From positions 1-64,000 of the forward strand of contig NZ_VILB01000005.1 in the NCBI RefSeq assembly GCF_009712035.1: a stretch of 64,000 nucleotides of DNA, read 5' to 3'. The notes under the pieces are model-generated. The model was not told the DNA's origin, did not search any database, and was given only the letters and a program-made list of their open reading frames with translations. Position numbers and translations under genes: made by a program. The DNA comes from Anabaena sp. UHCC 0187. Its GTDB lineage: Bacteria; Cyanobacteriota; Cyanobacteriia; Cyanobacteriales; Nostocaceae. Shown piece after piece: positions 34,960 through 46,893 of the stretch (its first letter is position 1; each line of letters begins with the position of its first letter).

Positions 34960-37227
34960 CTAACTTCTGGCTGCTGACTTTTGACTTTTACTATAAAAAC
35001 GTTTTCGTTGGAGTATTTGAATTGCTTCTACAATGGCTTCTACTTTTACAGGTTTAGAGATATAATCATCCATGCCAACAGATAAACATTCATCTCTATC
35101 TGACGGCATTGCATTAGCAGTCAAAGCAATAATATAAGGACGATTAGTTTCATCCCACTGTTGATAAATTGCTTTAGTGGTTTCAATACCATCTAATTCT
35201 GGCATTTGGATATCCATAAAAATAACATCATACATTTCTTTTTTTAAGGCGGTTAGTGCCTCAACGCCATTATTGACAATATCTACTTGGTATCCTATTA
35301 TTTTAAATAATTTTTCAGCAATTTTCTGATTAACAATATTATCTTCAGCAATCATAATTTTTAAAGGAAATTTCTGAGAGAAATTAGCATCAAATTTAAT
35401 TAATTTTTTTTCTATATCTTGGTTTTTTGGTGTGAGTAAATCTAGCTCTAAACTAAATATACTCCCTTGAGATAATTCACTAGTAACTTTAATTTCACTA
35501 CCCATCATTTCGGCAATTTTTTGACTAATTGCTAAACCTAATCCTGTTCCTTGCGATTTTAATTTACTTTCTCCTACTTGTTCAAATGGTAAAAAGATTT
35601 TTGCTAATTTTTCATTATTAATGCCGACACCTGTATCTGCGACTTGGAATTTAACTCTAGTCAAATAAAATAAATCATTTTTTACTTCTTGACTAATAAA
35701 ATCAACAATAAAATTTACTTCTCCTGTGTTCGTAAATTTAATAGCATTTCCTAATAAATTCAGTAAAATCTGTCTTAAGCATTTTTCGTCAGCATTAATA
35801 ATTACAGGTATGCTTGCATCAAATTTATAACTAAAATTAAGATTTTTTTCTAATGCAGAATAACGACAAATTTTTATTATCCCTTTCAGAAAATCAGGAA
35901 AATTAAAATTTTTAAATTCGAGTTCCATTTTACCAGCTTCTATTTTAGAGATATCCAAAATATCATCAATTAATGTCAATAAATGTACACCTGATTGATA
36001 AATAATTTTAATATCTTCTTGTTCTTGATTTGTTAATTTTGGTGAATCTTGAAAAACTTGAGCAATTCCTAAAATACCATTTAACGGTGTCCGCAGTTCA
36101 TGACTCATATTGGTGAGAAATTGACTTTTAGAACGGTTAGCATCTATTGCATTTTGCTTCGCTATTTCTAATTCTAAATTTTGCTGAATAAGCTGTTCTT
36201 TTTGTTGCTCTAAAATTTTTGCTGTTTGCTGAAGTTCTAAGGATTTATCTAATAATTGGATTTGTGAATTTTTGAGTATTAATATTCCTACTTTTTTTTC
36301 AGTTATCACAGCATTTAATACAAGTGTTGTTAAGACGATGACTCCGATAAAGCATTGTAGTAATAAGAGAGAATCGTTTAAGTTAGAATGATTAAATGCT
36401 CCTAGTCCTCTAACTGTTCCTAAAACCGCAATTACAGCGACAATGACAATTAAGTTAGTAGCACCCAATTTCCCAAACCGAAAAACTGTCCAAACTAAAC
36501 AGGGAATGAGCATATATTCTATAAAATAGTCACCAAAAAATGCCTTTTCACAGATAAAAAACACAATTTTTAGTAAAAGTAAAAGCTCGGTAGTTCGCCA
36601 AATAAATTTTGCTTTTAAGCGAATGCTGAATTGTTGTTTATCAGTTAAAAAATATTCTTTAAATAACTCTCCCCAACTTAGCAATGCAGGAGTAAAAATA
36701 AAGATTCCAGCCACGTTAGATATCCACCAAGTTACCCATACTTCATTATAGCTATTAATAGGTATTTTTCCTCCTAATGTTAATGCTGCAACTCCGATAG
36801 TTGCATTTATAATTGGGCCAAACATACCTATTAAGACTAAAAATTTGCTCACAGTGCTGAGTCGTGCTAAGGGAGAGTGTGTACCAACTAATTTACGAAA
36901 TAGGAAACTACCTAATAATGTGCCAGAAGTTGTACCGATAGCAATTCCTAACACCTGTAAAATCGAGAAAACTAATGTAATAATGTTAGTTGTATTGATA
37001 AATGCCCAAATATTTGCTAGGAATGAGCCAATTAATACTCCTGGCCAAATCCAATACCCTAAAAGTAACATAGCCGCAGCAGCAAAACCATCAGGTGGCC
37101 AAACTGGTGTGACATTTTGGGGAGTAGAAGCAATAATTCGAGAAAATTGTGCAGTTTCGTAGTAAACTAAGGCTAAAACTGTTATCCATGTAGAACGAAC
37201 TAATATAAGTTGTAAGTTAAACTTCAT
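34960..37227 (-). CDS. Hybrid sensor histidine kinase with MASE1 membrane sensor
   Basis: A 755-residue membrane kinase. A MASE1 integral-membrane sensory domain with about eight helices covers residues 8-305, with the conserved PVWPPDGFAAAAMLLLGY. It is followed by a coiled-coil linker (320-365). HisKA has SHELRTPLNG with the phospho-acceptor H376. HATPase has ILLNLLGNAIKF, DTGVGI and GTGLGLAI. A C-terminal receiver domain has FMDIQMPELDG (phospho-acceptor Asp near 670) and KPV. MASE1 senses unknown, possibly aromatic or membrane-associated, signals. No dedicated output regulator is next to it. Confidence 0.93.
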   Translation of the reverse strand: MKFNLQLILVRSTWITVLALVYYETAQFSRIIASTPQNVTPVWPPDGFAAAAMLLLGYWIWPGVLIGSFLANIWAFINTTNIITLVFSILQVLGIAIGTTSGTLLGSFLFRKLVGTHSPLARLSTVSKFLVLIGMFGPIINATIGVAALTLGGKIPINSYNEVWVTWWISNVAGIFIFTPALLSWGELFKEYFLTDKQQFSIRLKAKFIWRTTELLLLLKIVFFICEKAFFGDYFIEYMLIPCLVWTVFRFGKLGATNLIVIVAVIAVLGTVRGLGAFNHSNLNDSLLLLQCFIGVIVLTTLVLNAVITEKKVGILILKNSQIQLLDKSLELQQTAKILEQQKEQLIQQNLELEIAKQNAIDANRSKSQFLTNMSHELRTPLNGILGIAQVFQDSPKLTNQEQEDIKIIYQSGVHLLTLIDDILDISKIEAGKMELEFKNFNFPDFLKGIIKICRYSALEKNLNFSYKFDASIPVIINADEKCLRQILLNLLGNAIKFTNTGEVNFIVDFISQEVKNDLFYLTRVKFQVADTGVGINNEKLAKIFLPFEQVGESKLKSQGTGLGLAISQKIAEMMGSEIKVTSELSQGSIFSLELDLLTPKNQDIEKKLIKFDANFSQKFPLKIMIAEDNIVNQKIAEKLFKIIGYQVDIVNNGVEALTALKKEMYDVIFMDIQMPELDGIETTKAIYQQWDETNRPYIIALTANAMPSDRDECLSVGMDDYISKPVKVEAIVEAIQILQRKRFYSKSQKSAARS

Positions 37228-37324
37228 TATTTTATCATTTTATTTTGAATTAAGATACAATTATGAAGCTACCTATGACTGTGATATTCGTCACTCAATT
37301 CATTATTATTCACTATTAAATTAA

Positions 37325-37816
37325 TCAGTTTTCTTTCAAAAAGATAATATAATCAACTATTTGTTGTTTGCAACTAAACATTGTGGTTTCATAATAAGTC
37401 AAGCGATGAGATTTACCGGAGTTTAAAACTATCACAATCCAGTAAAACTGATTATCTATTTGGATATTTTTCCCAAATCTATTTTTTAAGCTAAAGGAAG
37501 AATTCCGGGATTTTATCAGTGCTGTTTCAATGTCATCAATAGATAATTCAAGCACTCCCTGAGAAAACAAATTCCGTTGTTGTAAGGTAATGCGACGCAG
37601 TGACGAATTAAACTTACAAGTTAGCACTTCATGGCAATTATCAATATCTAAAACTACAAGACTAATAAATACACCAATAAATAAACAAAAACAAGCCGAT
37701 ACCCAGTCACCAAACAAACTGAAGAATATGGCTATGATAGGAGTAACAGAATGATAGATGATGTTTGACGAAGAATATTCTTCCAGTCTGGAAATTTTTC
37801 TGATTTTTGTCCGCAT
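37325..37816 (-). CDS. Small two-helix membrane protein, unknown function
   Basis: A 163-residue protein of no recognised family. Two hydrophobic segments (about 23-40 and 42-57: SVTPIIAIFFSLFGDW, CFCLFIGVFISLVVLDI) form a membrane hairpin. A roughly 100-residue beta-rich cytosolic domain follows (ITLQQRNLFSQGVLELSIDDIETALIK... FYWIVIVLNSGKSHRLTYYET). That layout resembles PH-like membrane-anchored domains, but this is only structural intuition. It lies 97 bp downstream of nothing on its strand and precedes the rubrerythrin gene in reverse order. Confidence 0.55.
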   Translation of the reverse strand: MRTKIRKISRLEEYSSSNIIYHSVTPIIAIFFSLFGDWVSACFCLFIGVFISLVVLDIDNCHEVLTCKFNSSLRRITLQQRNLFSQGVLELSIDDIETALIKSRNSSFSLKNRFGKNIQIDNQFYWIVIVLNSGKSHRLTYYETTMFSCKQQIVDYIIFLKEN

Positions 37817-37906
37817 ATTTATATTAAATCCACAAATCCCCCTTCCATATTTTATACATTATCAGAGAAGAGGGATCGAAGTTAAATGATTCAGAATTTA
37901 CTTGTG

Positions 37907-38620
37907 TTAAGCAGCAACTTTTTCCTCAAGAGGTTTAAAAGTCTTTTTCGTAGCACCGCAAATAGGACAATTCCAATCATCAGGAATATCTGCAAACGCT
38001 GTACCTGGTAAAATTCCCGAATCAGGATCACCTGTTACAGGATCATAAATCATACTACATTGCCTACAAATCCATTTTTGAGTTTGAGGATCTTCACTGA
38101 CAACTCTAGTTACTGCTTCTCCACCATTTAATACTTCTAAGGCTTCATTGTAGCGATCTGCGTGATAATTTTCAATGAATTTGAGCAACCCGAAACGGTG
38201 GGCAGCAGAGCGAAATGTGTTAGCATGATCATTAGATTCCTGAGCTTGTTTGAGAAATTCTTCCGCTGCGGGATTATCTCGATCATTTGCGGCAGCAGCA
38301 GCGAATTCAGGATACATTGTCGTGTATTCGTAGGTTTCCCCTGCTATCGCTAAAGATAAACAACGAGAGATAATTTCCCGTTTTTGTTCATCAGTTAAAA
38401 CTGCTGCGTCTTTAACTACAAGTTCAGGATGTAATAATTCAAAATGTGCAAAAGCGTGTTCAGTTTCTTGATCTGCTGTTTCTTTAAAAAGTTTCGCTAA
38501 ATCTGAAAAACCCAATTTACGTGCTACTGCTGCAAAAAATAGGTATTTACGATTTGCCATTGATTCACCACCAAAGGCTGATTCTAAATTTTGTAGTGTA
38601 GTAAAATTAGACAAATCCAT
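37907..38620 (-). CDS. Rubrerythrin
   Basis: A 237-residue rubrerythrin, a non-heme di-iron peroxidase that protects against peroxide. The ferritin-like domain (residues about 5-145) has the E(E)xxH metal-binding pairs, visible as TADQETEHAFAHFE and IAGETYEYTTMYPEF. The C-terminal rubredoxin domain has CRQC (about 185-188) and CPIC (about 219-222) for one Fe(Cys)4 centre. Electron donors are usually rubredoxin- or FNR-type reductases; none is adjacent. Monocistronic. Confidence 0.94.
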   Translation of the reverse strand: MDLSNFTTLQNLESAFGGESMANRKYLFFAAVARKLGFSDLAKLFKETADQETEHAFAHFELLHPELVVKDAAVLTDEQKREIISRCLSLAIAGETYEYTTMYPEFAAAAANDRDNPAAEEFLKQAQESNDHANTFRSAAHRFGLLKFIENYHADRYNEALEVLNGGEAVTRVVSEDPQTQKWICRQCSMIYDPVTGDPDSGILPGTAFADIPDDWNCPICGATKKTFKPLEEKVAA

Positions 38621-38807
38621 AATTTGTAAATCTCTATGAGATGTTATTGCATTATCTTAAAATACATACTTTAAGATTTGGTTAAGTTAGCTAATTTATA
38701 AAGTATTTATACGATATTAATCAGCCCATTTTTAATTATCTAGGTTTTTCAGCTATTTCAGGATAATTATCCCACTGAAAACTTTAATTCAATTAATAAT
38801 CCGTATT

Positions 38808-39524
38808 TTAACCTAAATCAAAAAGTAATATTTCTGCACTGCAATTACTGCTAATTGTTAATTTCTCTTCCCCTGTAATTTCTACTCCGTCTCCAGCTTT
38901 TAATTCGTGATTATTGAAATTTACTTCACCCTTAGCTATCTGTAACCAAGCATAACGATGATGTTGGACGTGATAATTTACTACATCACCTTGGGCTAAA
39001 ATTCCCGCATATAAAGAGACATCTTGGTAAATAGTTACAGCCCCATCTCGTCCATCTTCAGCCGCAATTAAACGCAGTTTTCCCTGCTTTTCTTCTATGG
39101 GAAAAGCTTTTTGTTCATATCTAGGTTTTAGTCCTTGCTGATTGGGTAAAATCCAGATTTGTAATAAATGTAATTCTTCTGTTTGGGAAGGATTAAATTC
39201 ACTGTGCATAATTCCAGTTCCCGCACTCATAACTTGTGCTTCACCGGGAAGAATTACCGAACCTGTGCCTAAACTATCTTTATGTTCCACAGCACCTGAT
39301 AAAACATAAGTGAGAATTTCCATATCTTTATGTCCATGAGTGGGAAATCCTGCACCAGCAGCAATGCGATCATCATTAATCACTCGCAAAGAACGGAATC
39401 CCATCCGCTGCGGATCATAAAAATGACTGAAAGAAAATGTATGATAACTATTCAGCCAGTCAATTTGACTATGAAATCGGTTATTTCCCTGGTGAATCAC
39501 ATAATTAATTGTATTTTGAGCCAT
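38808..39524 (-). CDS. Pirin family protein (YhaK/quercetinase-like)
   Basis: A 238-residue pirin-family bicupin. Metal-binding residues are in GFPTHGHKDMEILTYVLSGAVEHKDSLG (about 56-83) and TGIMHSEFNPS (His and Glu). Some members have quercetin dioxygenase activity, but the physiological role in bacteria is unclear. Redox-stress functions are suggested by its neighbourhood with rubrerythrin and a DCC protein, which is inference only. Confidence 0.92.
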   Translation of the reverse strand: MAQNTINYVIHQGNNRFHSQIDWLNSYHTFSFSHFYDPQRMGFRSLRVINDDRIAAGAGFPTHGHKDMEILTYVLSGAVEHKDSLGTGSVILPGEAQVMSAGTGIMHSEFNPSQTEELHLLQIWILPNQQGLKPRYEQKAFPIEEKQGKLRLIAAEDGRDGAVTIYQDVSLYAGILAQGDVVNYHVQHHRYAWLQIAKGEVNFNNHELKAGDGVEITGEEKLTISSNCSAEILLFDLG

Positions 39525-39680
39525 GATTTTACCTTGTATTAATAGTTAGTTGTACTGGAGAGTTGCCAAAACAGAAGTAGTTTTTTAACTGTTTATATAG
39601 TAAGGTATGTATAGATAAATTAACAAGTACGCACTAAAAAGTAAGATTCTTCCCAAAAGCATACTCTAGCTACTAATTTT

Positions 39681-40091
39681 ATGAATTACTATGTCATCTA
39701 TGATGGCAACTGCAATCTTTGTGTGACTCTAGTGCAGTTGTTGGAAACTTTAGACCAAGGAAAACTGTTTCGCTACGTTTCTATGCAAGATGAGGAAACA
39801 TTATCCCAATGGGGAATTACCTCCACAGATTGTCAACAGGGGATGATTTTAATTGATGGTAATGCTACAGAAAGACGTTGGCAAGGTAGTAATGCGGCTG
39901 AGGAAATTGGGCGATTATTGCCTCTGGGAAGCTTATTTGTCGAGGCTTATCGGGCGTTACCGGGGATGAAATGGGCAGGAGATAGGTTTTATGAACAAAT
40001 CCGGGATAATCGCTATACGTTGTTTGGTAAGCGTTCCCAAACCTATCAATCAGCATACTGTGTAGATGGTAGCTGTATTACTAATTCTTAG
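39681..40091 (+). CDS. DCC family thiol-disulfide oxidoreductase-like protein
   Basis: A 136-residue DCC protein. The name motif DxxCxxC appears as YDGNCNLC at residues 7-14. GSLFVEAYRALPGMKWAGDRFYEQIRDNRYTLFGKR is the conserved C-terminal part. The thioredoxin-like fold suggests thiol redox activity, but no substrate is known. It overlaps the convergent downstream gene by 4 bp at the stop codons. Confidence 0.9.
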   Translation: MNYYVIYDGNCNLCVTLVQLLETLDQGKLFRYVSMQDEETLSQWGITSTDCQQGMILIDGNATERRWQGSNAAEEIGRLLPLGSLFVEAYRALPGMKWAGDRFYEQIRDNRYTLFGKRSQTYQSAYCVDGSCITNS

Positions 40092-40510
40092 TTTCCATTA
40101 AACACCTCTAAAATCTGCCGACAAACTTGTTTTAGTTTTTCCCCAACAACAGCCGAGGGTGTGGAATCACCCACAAAACTCCAGGTTTCCACCGTAGAAA
40201 GTCGCCAAACTTCCCCACTGTGGTCAAATCCAGCAGCTTCCACACCAATGGCGCGACGGTGATTATTGATAGGATCTTGATAAAATCGGATTTGAATTAA
40301 AATACTCCGACAGCGCCAAGATTTGCTAATGCCAGGAAAGTGAAAACCGATGTCTATGGAATCTGGATCTACTAATTCTCTGGTTTCTGGGTCATTGTGC
40401 CAAGGTTTAAGATCGGATTTGACATCAGGAAATTCGTATTTAAATAAATTTACTACTGTAGCAATTTTGCTGGCAAATTCCAGGTTTGTGGCTTGTTCGG
40501 CTGCGTTCAC
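40088..40510 (-). CDS. Conserved cyanobacterial protein, unknown function
   Basis: A 140-residue soluble protein of no recognised family. Visible features are VVNLFKYEFPDVKSDLKPW, IDIGFHFPGISKSWRCRSILIQIRFYQD and GVEAAGFDHSGEVWRLSTVETW, suggesting an alpha/beta domain. The start is GTG at 40510; no nearby ATG fits. It is convergent with the DCC gene (4-bp overlap) and divergent from psbQ. Confidence 0.65.
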   Translation of the reverse strand: MNAAEQATNLEFASKIATVVNLFKYEFPDVKSDLKPWHNDPETRELVDPDSIDIGFHFPGISKSWRCRSILIQIRFYQDPINNHRRAIGVEAAGFDHSGEVWRLSTVETWSFVGDSTPSAVVGEKLKQVCRQILEVFNGN

Positions 40511-40648
40511 TCAATAATACTCCTCTATGCGGTTGGTCTGTGGGGAAGATAAAGACAGAAAAACCTGAGTTAATTGTAACGGTTCATTACATAGCGATCT
40601 AAAATAACACTGTTAATCTGTAAACAAACAAAAAATTAATTTCCATTT

Positions 40649-41101
40649 ATGGTGCGTCAACGTTCTATTTTTTCACTGATTTTTGTATTATTAGCAACAT
40701 TTTTGATTAGTTGTGGTAGTCCTACTGTTGCTACTTTACCACCATCTTATACAGCAGCGGAAGTTGCCAAAATTCAGGAATATGTTCCCGGAATTCAGAT
40801 GGTGCGCGATCGCTCGACCGAACTTAAAAACCTGATTTCCCAAGGTGAATGGATTAAAGTGGGTAATTTTATCCACGGACCCATCACAGAAGCTAGATTG
40901 AATATGACTTATATCATTCCTAATCTAGCCAAGCAAAACCAAGCTCAAGCCCGGCAAATCAGTAAAGATTTGTTGAATGACTTAGTAAGAATTGATCAAG
41001 CTGCTGCTGCGGGCAATACTAGCCTAGCCTTAGGTAAATACAAAGAAGCTTTTGCAGATATTGACAAATTCTTAGAACTAGTTCCCGAAAAGAGTAGCTA
41101 A
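40649..41101 (+). CDS. psbQ: Photosystem II protein PsbQ (CyanoQ)
   Basis: CyanoQ is a lumenal extrinsic lipoprotein that stabilises the oxygen-evolving complex. The 150-residue sequence has a lipoprotein signal peptide with the lipobox LISC (Cys at residue 22). A four-helix domain follows: VAKIQEYVPGIQMVRDRSTELKNLISQGEW, then IHGPITEARLNMTYIIPNL, SKDLLNDLVRIDQAAAAGN and YKEAFADIDKFLELVP. Typical length. Monocistronic. Confidence 0.94.
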   Translation: MVRQRSIFSLIFVLLATFLISCGSPTVATLPPSYTAAEVAKIQEYVPGIQMVRDRSTELKNLISQGEWIKVGNFIHGPITEARLNMTYIIPNLAKQNQAQARQISKDLLNDLVRIDQAAAAGNTSLALGKYKEAFADIDKFLELVPEKSS

Positions 41102-41278
41102 AAGAGGAGTCAGGAGTCAGGAGTTAGAAGAAGAAGAAGAAAGAAATTTCTCCCCCTGCTCCCTGCTCTCTTCCCCTGCCTCCTTTCGAGTCTTGAATCA
41201 CAAAATGCTAGGTTGATGGGGTGATAGGGTGGAGAGGAAGACTTTTCATTCTTCACCCCTGACTCAAGCGCAAAAACC

Positions 41279-42448
41279 ATGAATGTAGTAATTATCGGCT
41301 GTGGCGTGGTTGGGGCGGCGATCGCCTATGAACTCAGCCAAGTTAAAGGTTTAAGTATCACCGTTTTCGAGCAAAAACAACCGGCACAAGGTTCTACCAG
41401 CGCTGCCCTCGGTGTGTTAATGGGCGTAATTAGCAGTAAAACCAAGGGTATTGCTTGGCGAATGCGACAAAGTAGCATCCAACGTTATGGAACTTTGATT
41501 CCTGAATTAGAAGGCATTACAGGGCGGAAAATCCCTTGTAACCGCCAAGGAATCGTGATGCTATTGTCAGAGAATTTAGAACGTCCTTTAGAAAGTGGGG
41601 TTGATGTCCTCTCAGAATGGGAACAACTGCGAGAAATTCGCCAATCTCAAGGCTGGGAATTACAAGTTTGGGATCAAGAACAACTGCAAAAATTTTGTCC
41701 CCAAGTTAGTCACCCACAAATTATTGGTGCTGTCTATTCTCCCCAAGACTTACAACTAAATGCCACAGCTTTAACTTTAGCCTTAGTAGATGCTGCCCAA
41801 CGCAATGGGGTAAATTTCAAATTTGGTGTATCTGTCACAGGAACAGAAACCCCACCTCCTCCCCCCCCAACGCCTTTACACATCAAAAAAGGATTGGGAG
41901 AACCACACAAATGTAATTTTATTGAAACTACAGAGGGCAAAGTTACCGCTGATTGGTTTATCATGTCTGCGGGTTTAGGTTCAACGGCTTTAACTGCACA
42001 ATTAGATCAAATGGTAAATATCCGTCCGGTGCTGGGACAAGCCTTATATTTAAGTTTAGGACGGACTTTAGGAAATCCTGATTTTCAACCGGTGATTACT
42101 GGTAATGATGTCCATATTGTGCCAATGGGAAATGGTGATTATTGGGTCGGGGCAACGGTAGAATTTCCCGATGATGAAGATCAAATATCTCCCAGTCAAG
42201 AATTATTGGATGCTGTCAGACAACAAGCGATCGCATTTACCCCAGATTTAGCCGCCGCAAAGGTTCTCCGCACTTGGTCAGGATTGCGTCCCCGTCCCGA
42301 AGGACGACCTGCACCAGTAATTGATAAACTCCCAGGTTTTAATAATGTTCTCCTGGCTACGGGACATTATCGCAATGGTGTTTTACTCGCCCCGGCAACA
42401 GCCACAGCCATTCGGGAAATGATTTTCCCCCAAGATTCTCGTTCTTAA
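41279..42448 (+). CDS. FAD-dependent amino-acid oxidase, ThiO/glycine oxidase-like
   Basis: A 389-residue DAO-family flavoprotein. The Rossmann motif is VVIIGCGVVGAAIAYEL (GxGxxG at 7-12), followed by VFEQ. The C-terminal TWSGLRPRPEGRPAPVID and HYRNGVLLAPATA are typical of ThiO/glycine oxidase, which makes the glyoxyl imine for thiamin thiazole. Other DAO substrates are possible. The middle has an unusual insert with six prolines (192-197) and the run TPLHIKKGLGEPHK, which looks added to a surface loop. Monocistronic; ends at a shared terminator with groEL. Confidence 0.85.
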   Translation: MNVVIIGCGVVGAAIAYELSQVKGLSITVFEQKQPAQGSTSAALGVLMGVISSKTKGIAWRMRQSSIQRYGTLIPELEGITGRKIPCNRQGIVMLLSENLERPLESGVDVLSEWEQLREIRQSQGWELQVWDQEQLQKFCPQVSHPQIIGAVYSPQDLQLNATALTLALVDAAQRNGVNFKFGVSVTGTETPPPPPPTPLHIKKGLGEPHKCNFIETTEGKVTADWFIMSAGLGSTALTAQLDQMVNIRPVLGQALYLSLGRTLGNPDFQPVITGNDVHIVPMGNGDYWVGATVEFPDDEDQISPSQELLDAVRQQAIAFTPDLAAAKVLRTWSGLRPRPEGRPAPVIDKLPGFNNVLLATGHYRNGVLLAPATATAIREMIFPQDSRS

Positions 42449-42458
42449 CAATGACAAA

Positions 42459-42487
42459 ACCCACCCCTAACGCTTTCAGGGGTGGGT
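42459..42487. terminator. Bidirectional terminator between the ThiO-like gene and groEL
   Basis: ACCCACCCCT (42459-42468) and AGGGGTGGGT (42478-42487) form a perfect 10-bp stem with a 9-nt loop. It lies in the 73-bp gap between two convergent genes. Confidence 0.8.
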
Positions 42488-42521
42488 AATTCATAAATTA
42501 TGGATTTGGGACAGTGGCAAA

Positions 42522-44213
<1,692 letters not shown>

Positions 44214-44245
44214 GTTTTATTTTTCTATTGCTTCCATTAGACAAT

Positions 44246-44272
44246 TTAGCACTCACTGACAAAGAGTGCTAA
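44246..44272. promoter_or_regulatory. CIRCE operator (HrcA binding site)
   Basis: TTAGCACTC (44246-44254), nine bases, then GAGTGCTAA (44264-44272). This is an exact match to the CIRCE consensus, 33 bp upstream of the groEL ATG. Confidence 0.97.
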
Positions 44273-44376
44273 TCTCTTTCCCCAATTTTGATTAACAATC
44301 AAAATCCCAAAATTGATTAATATTAACAGTTGATACTTATGTTTGACAATAAAACTAATGATTATATTGGGAGCAG

Positions 44377-45456
44377 ATGAACTTAGAGAACTCCCTTAAA
44401 TCCCTTGGCATTGCTGACCCTAGCGGCTCCGGCTGGTTAGCTGTATTATTTACGTTTCTATTAGCTTTGGTTGTTACCTGGCGTTTAATTCCCACAATTC
44501 GCAAATTTGCCTTAGAGGTAGGTTGGGCAGATCAACCCAACGCCCGACGACTGAATCAAGAACCCTTACCTAATGCGGGAGGTTTGGCAATCTACGCGGG
44601 GGTAATTGCGGCTTTGGTCTTAGCTAGTCTCTTGCGGCCGATTGAACTGCAAGGGGTTTTAGCTCAGGTTTTAACGATTCTCCTCGGTGGTTCGATTTTA
44701 GTTCTAGTTGGCTTTATTGATGATCAATTTGGCTTACCTCCATCTGTGCGGTTATGGGCGCAGGTAACGACAGCACTGTTACTGGTCGGTAACGGTATCA
44801 GCATCAAAGTTGCCTTTGGGACACCCATTGATTCCCTCTTGTCTATGGCGTTAACCGTGCTGTGGGTGGTGGGAATTACTAATGCTGTTAACCTCATGGA
44901 TGGCATGGATGGTTTGGCTGGTGGCATCAGCTTTATTACTGCTATTAGTTTGTTAGGAGTTTCTGCCCAGTTTGATAATCGTGCTGCTGCAACTTTAGTT
45001 TTAGCAGCTTTAGGAGGGGCAGCACTAGGCTTTTTACGCCATAACTTTCACCCCTCACACATCATTATGGGTGATGCTGGAGCATACTTTTTTGGCTATG
45101 TGTTAGCAGCAACCAGCATTTTAGGTAAACTCCAATTAAATACAATCTATGCCCTAATACCTACAGTTTTATTTCTGCTGTTGCCAGTTATTGACACTAC
45201 TCAAGTGTTTGTGCGCCGGCTCATGGCAGGAAAAAACCCTTTGAGTACACCAGGTAAAGACCACCTCCATCATCGCTTGTTAGCCTGGGGACTATCCCAA
45301 CGTAATGCGGCTTTTATCCTCTGGTCAATTACTTTAGGCTGTAATTTGCTGGCGATGAGAGTCCAGGGTATGAGTTTACCAGTAATGCTGGCTACTGCTG
45401 TTGGTATTATTTTGCTGTTAGGGTTGACCCTTGGGCAAAGAATGATCCGTGAATAG
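44377..45456 (+). CDS. MraY/WecA-family undecaprenyl-phosphate sugar-1-phosphate transferase
   Basis: A 359-residue polytopic membrane enzyme of the WecA/TagO/Rfe group, which transfers a sugar-1-phosphate (usually GlcNAc-1-P) to undecaprenyl phosphate to begin a surface polysaccharide. Catalytic motifs are DDQFGLPP near residue 113 (aspartates), NAVNLMDGMDGLAGG (about 169-183) and GDAGAYFFGY. HHRLLAWGLSQR is the conserved C-terminal HHR loop. About ten transmembrane helices. Divergent from groEL. The gene just downstream is convergent fabG. Confidence 0.93.
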   Translation: MNLENSLKSLGIADPSGSGWLAVLFTFLLALVVTWRLIPTIRKFALEVGWADQPNARRLNQEPLPNAGGLAIYAGVIAALVLASLLRPIELQGVLAQVLTILLGGSILVLVGFIDDQFGLPPSVRLWAQVTTALLLVGNGISIKVAFGTPIDSLLSMALTVLWVVGITNAVNLMDGMDGLAGGISFITAISLLGVSAQFDNRAAATLVLAALGGAALGFLRHNFHPSHIIMGDAGAYFFGYVLAATSILGKLQLNTIYALIPTVLFLLLPVIDTTQVFVRRLMAGKNPLSTPGKDHLHHRLLAWGLSQRNAAFILWSITLGCNLLAMRVQGMSLPVMLATAVGIILLLGLTLGQRMIRE

Positions 45457-45467
45457 GGAGCAGGTGA

Positions 45468-45538
45468 CAGGGAACAGGTGACAGGTGACAGGAATTTTAC
45501 AACTGACAACTGACCACTAACAACTGACCACTGACAAA
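45468..45538. repeat. Tandem heptamer-type repeats between convergent genes
   Basis: Units of ACAGGTG and AACTGAC/CACTGAC type are repeated between the transferase and fabG. They belong to the same STRR-like family as other arrays in the window. Confidence 0.8.
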
Positions 45539-46279
<741 letters not shown>

Positions 46280-46893
46280 CTATTTTTCCTCAATTTTGTG
46301 GAGATACCGCGCTAATTATCTTAGAGTAATTTGGTGAAGAGATAACTTGAAGCAAACGGGAAAATTGTCTGCTGTAGCAGGGGTCAGTAGGAATATTCTA
46401 GTTCTAGCGCAACATCTGTGCAGGATTTATTTTCTATTATCTTTCTATAAATATTAAGTAATAGATGGCTTTTTGCATAAATAAATTCCTGTCAGAGAGA
46501 AAATCTTACCAGAGAAGGAAATAATGTATGACATTAGTTGTAGTCAAAACGATATTTGAATTTCCCATCAATTGGGAATAAAAACACATAAATAGTCATC
46601 TTCTCGCCAATAATTAAGTGTTCCTTGAGGATGATTTTTTTTCATAAAATATCTCTTTCGATACTAGAGCGATCGCCTAAAAAAAGAGATTGTTAGAGGT
46701 AGGAGGGGAAAATGCGCCAACTCATGATCCAAGTGACGCGGAGCGGTTTCTCAAAGAGTAATATGTAACAAAAAATAAAAGCTGCTAAAACTTCTGCTAA
46801 AGTTCCCTCTTCCCTGAGAGAAAATGCCCTCTCTCAACAAGTAAATTTAATTTTGCCCGACTACTTACCAATGATGAATTACGAATTAATATT
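46280..46893. other. Non-coding gap upstream of fabG and the ion-channel gene
   Basis: About 614 bp without a supported gene. A short minus frame at 46568-46645 (25 residues, MKKNHPQGTLNYWREDDYL...) has a protein-like composition and could be a remnant of a decayed gene, but I do not recognise it. One HIP1 octamer lies near 46670. The divergent promoters of fabG and the channel gene must be here. Confidence 0.45.
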
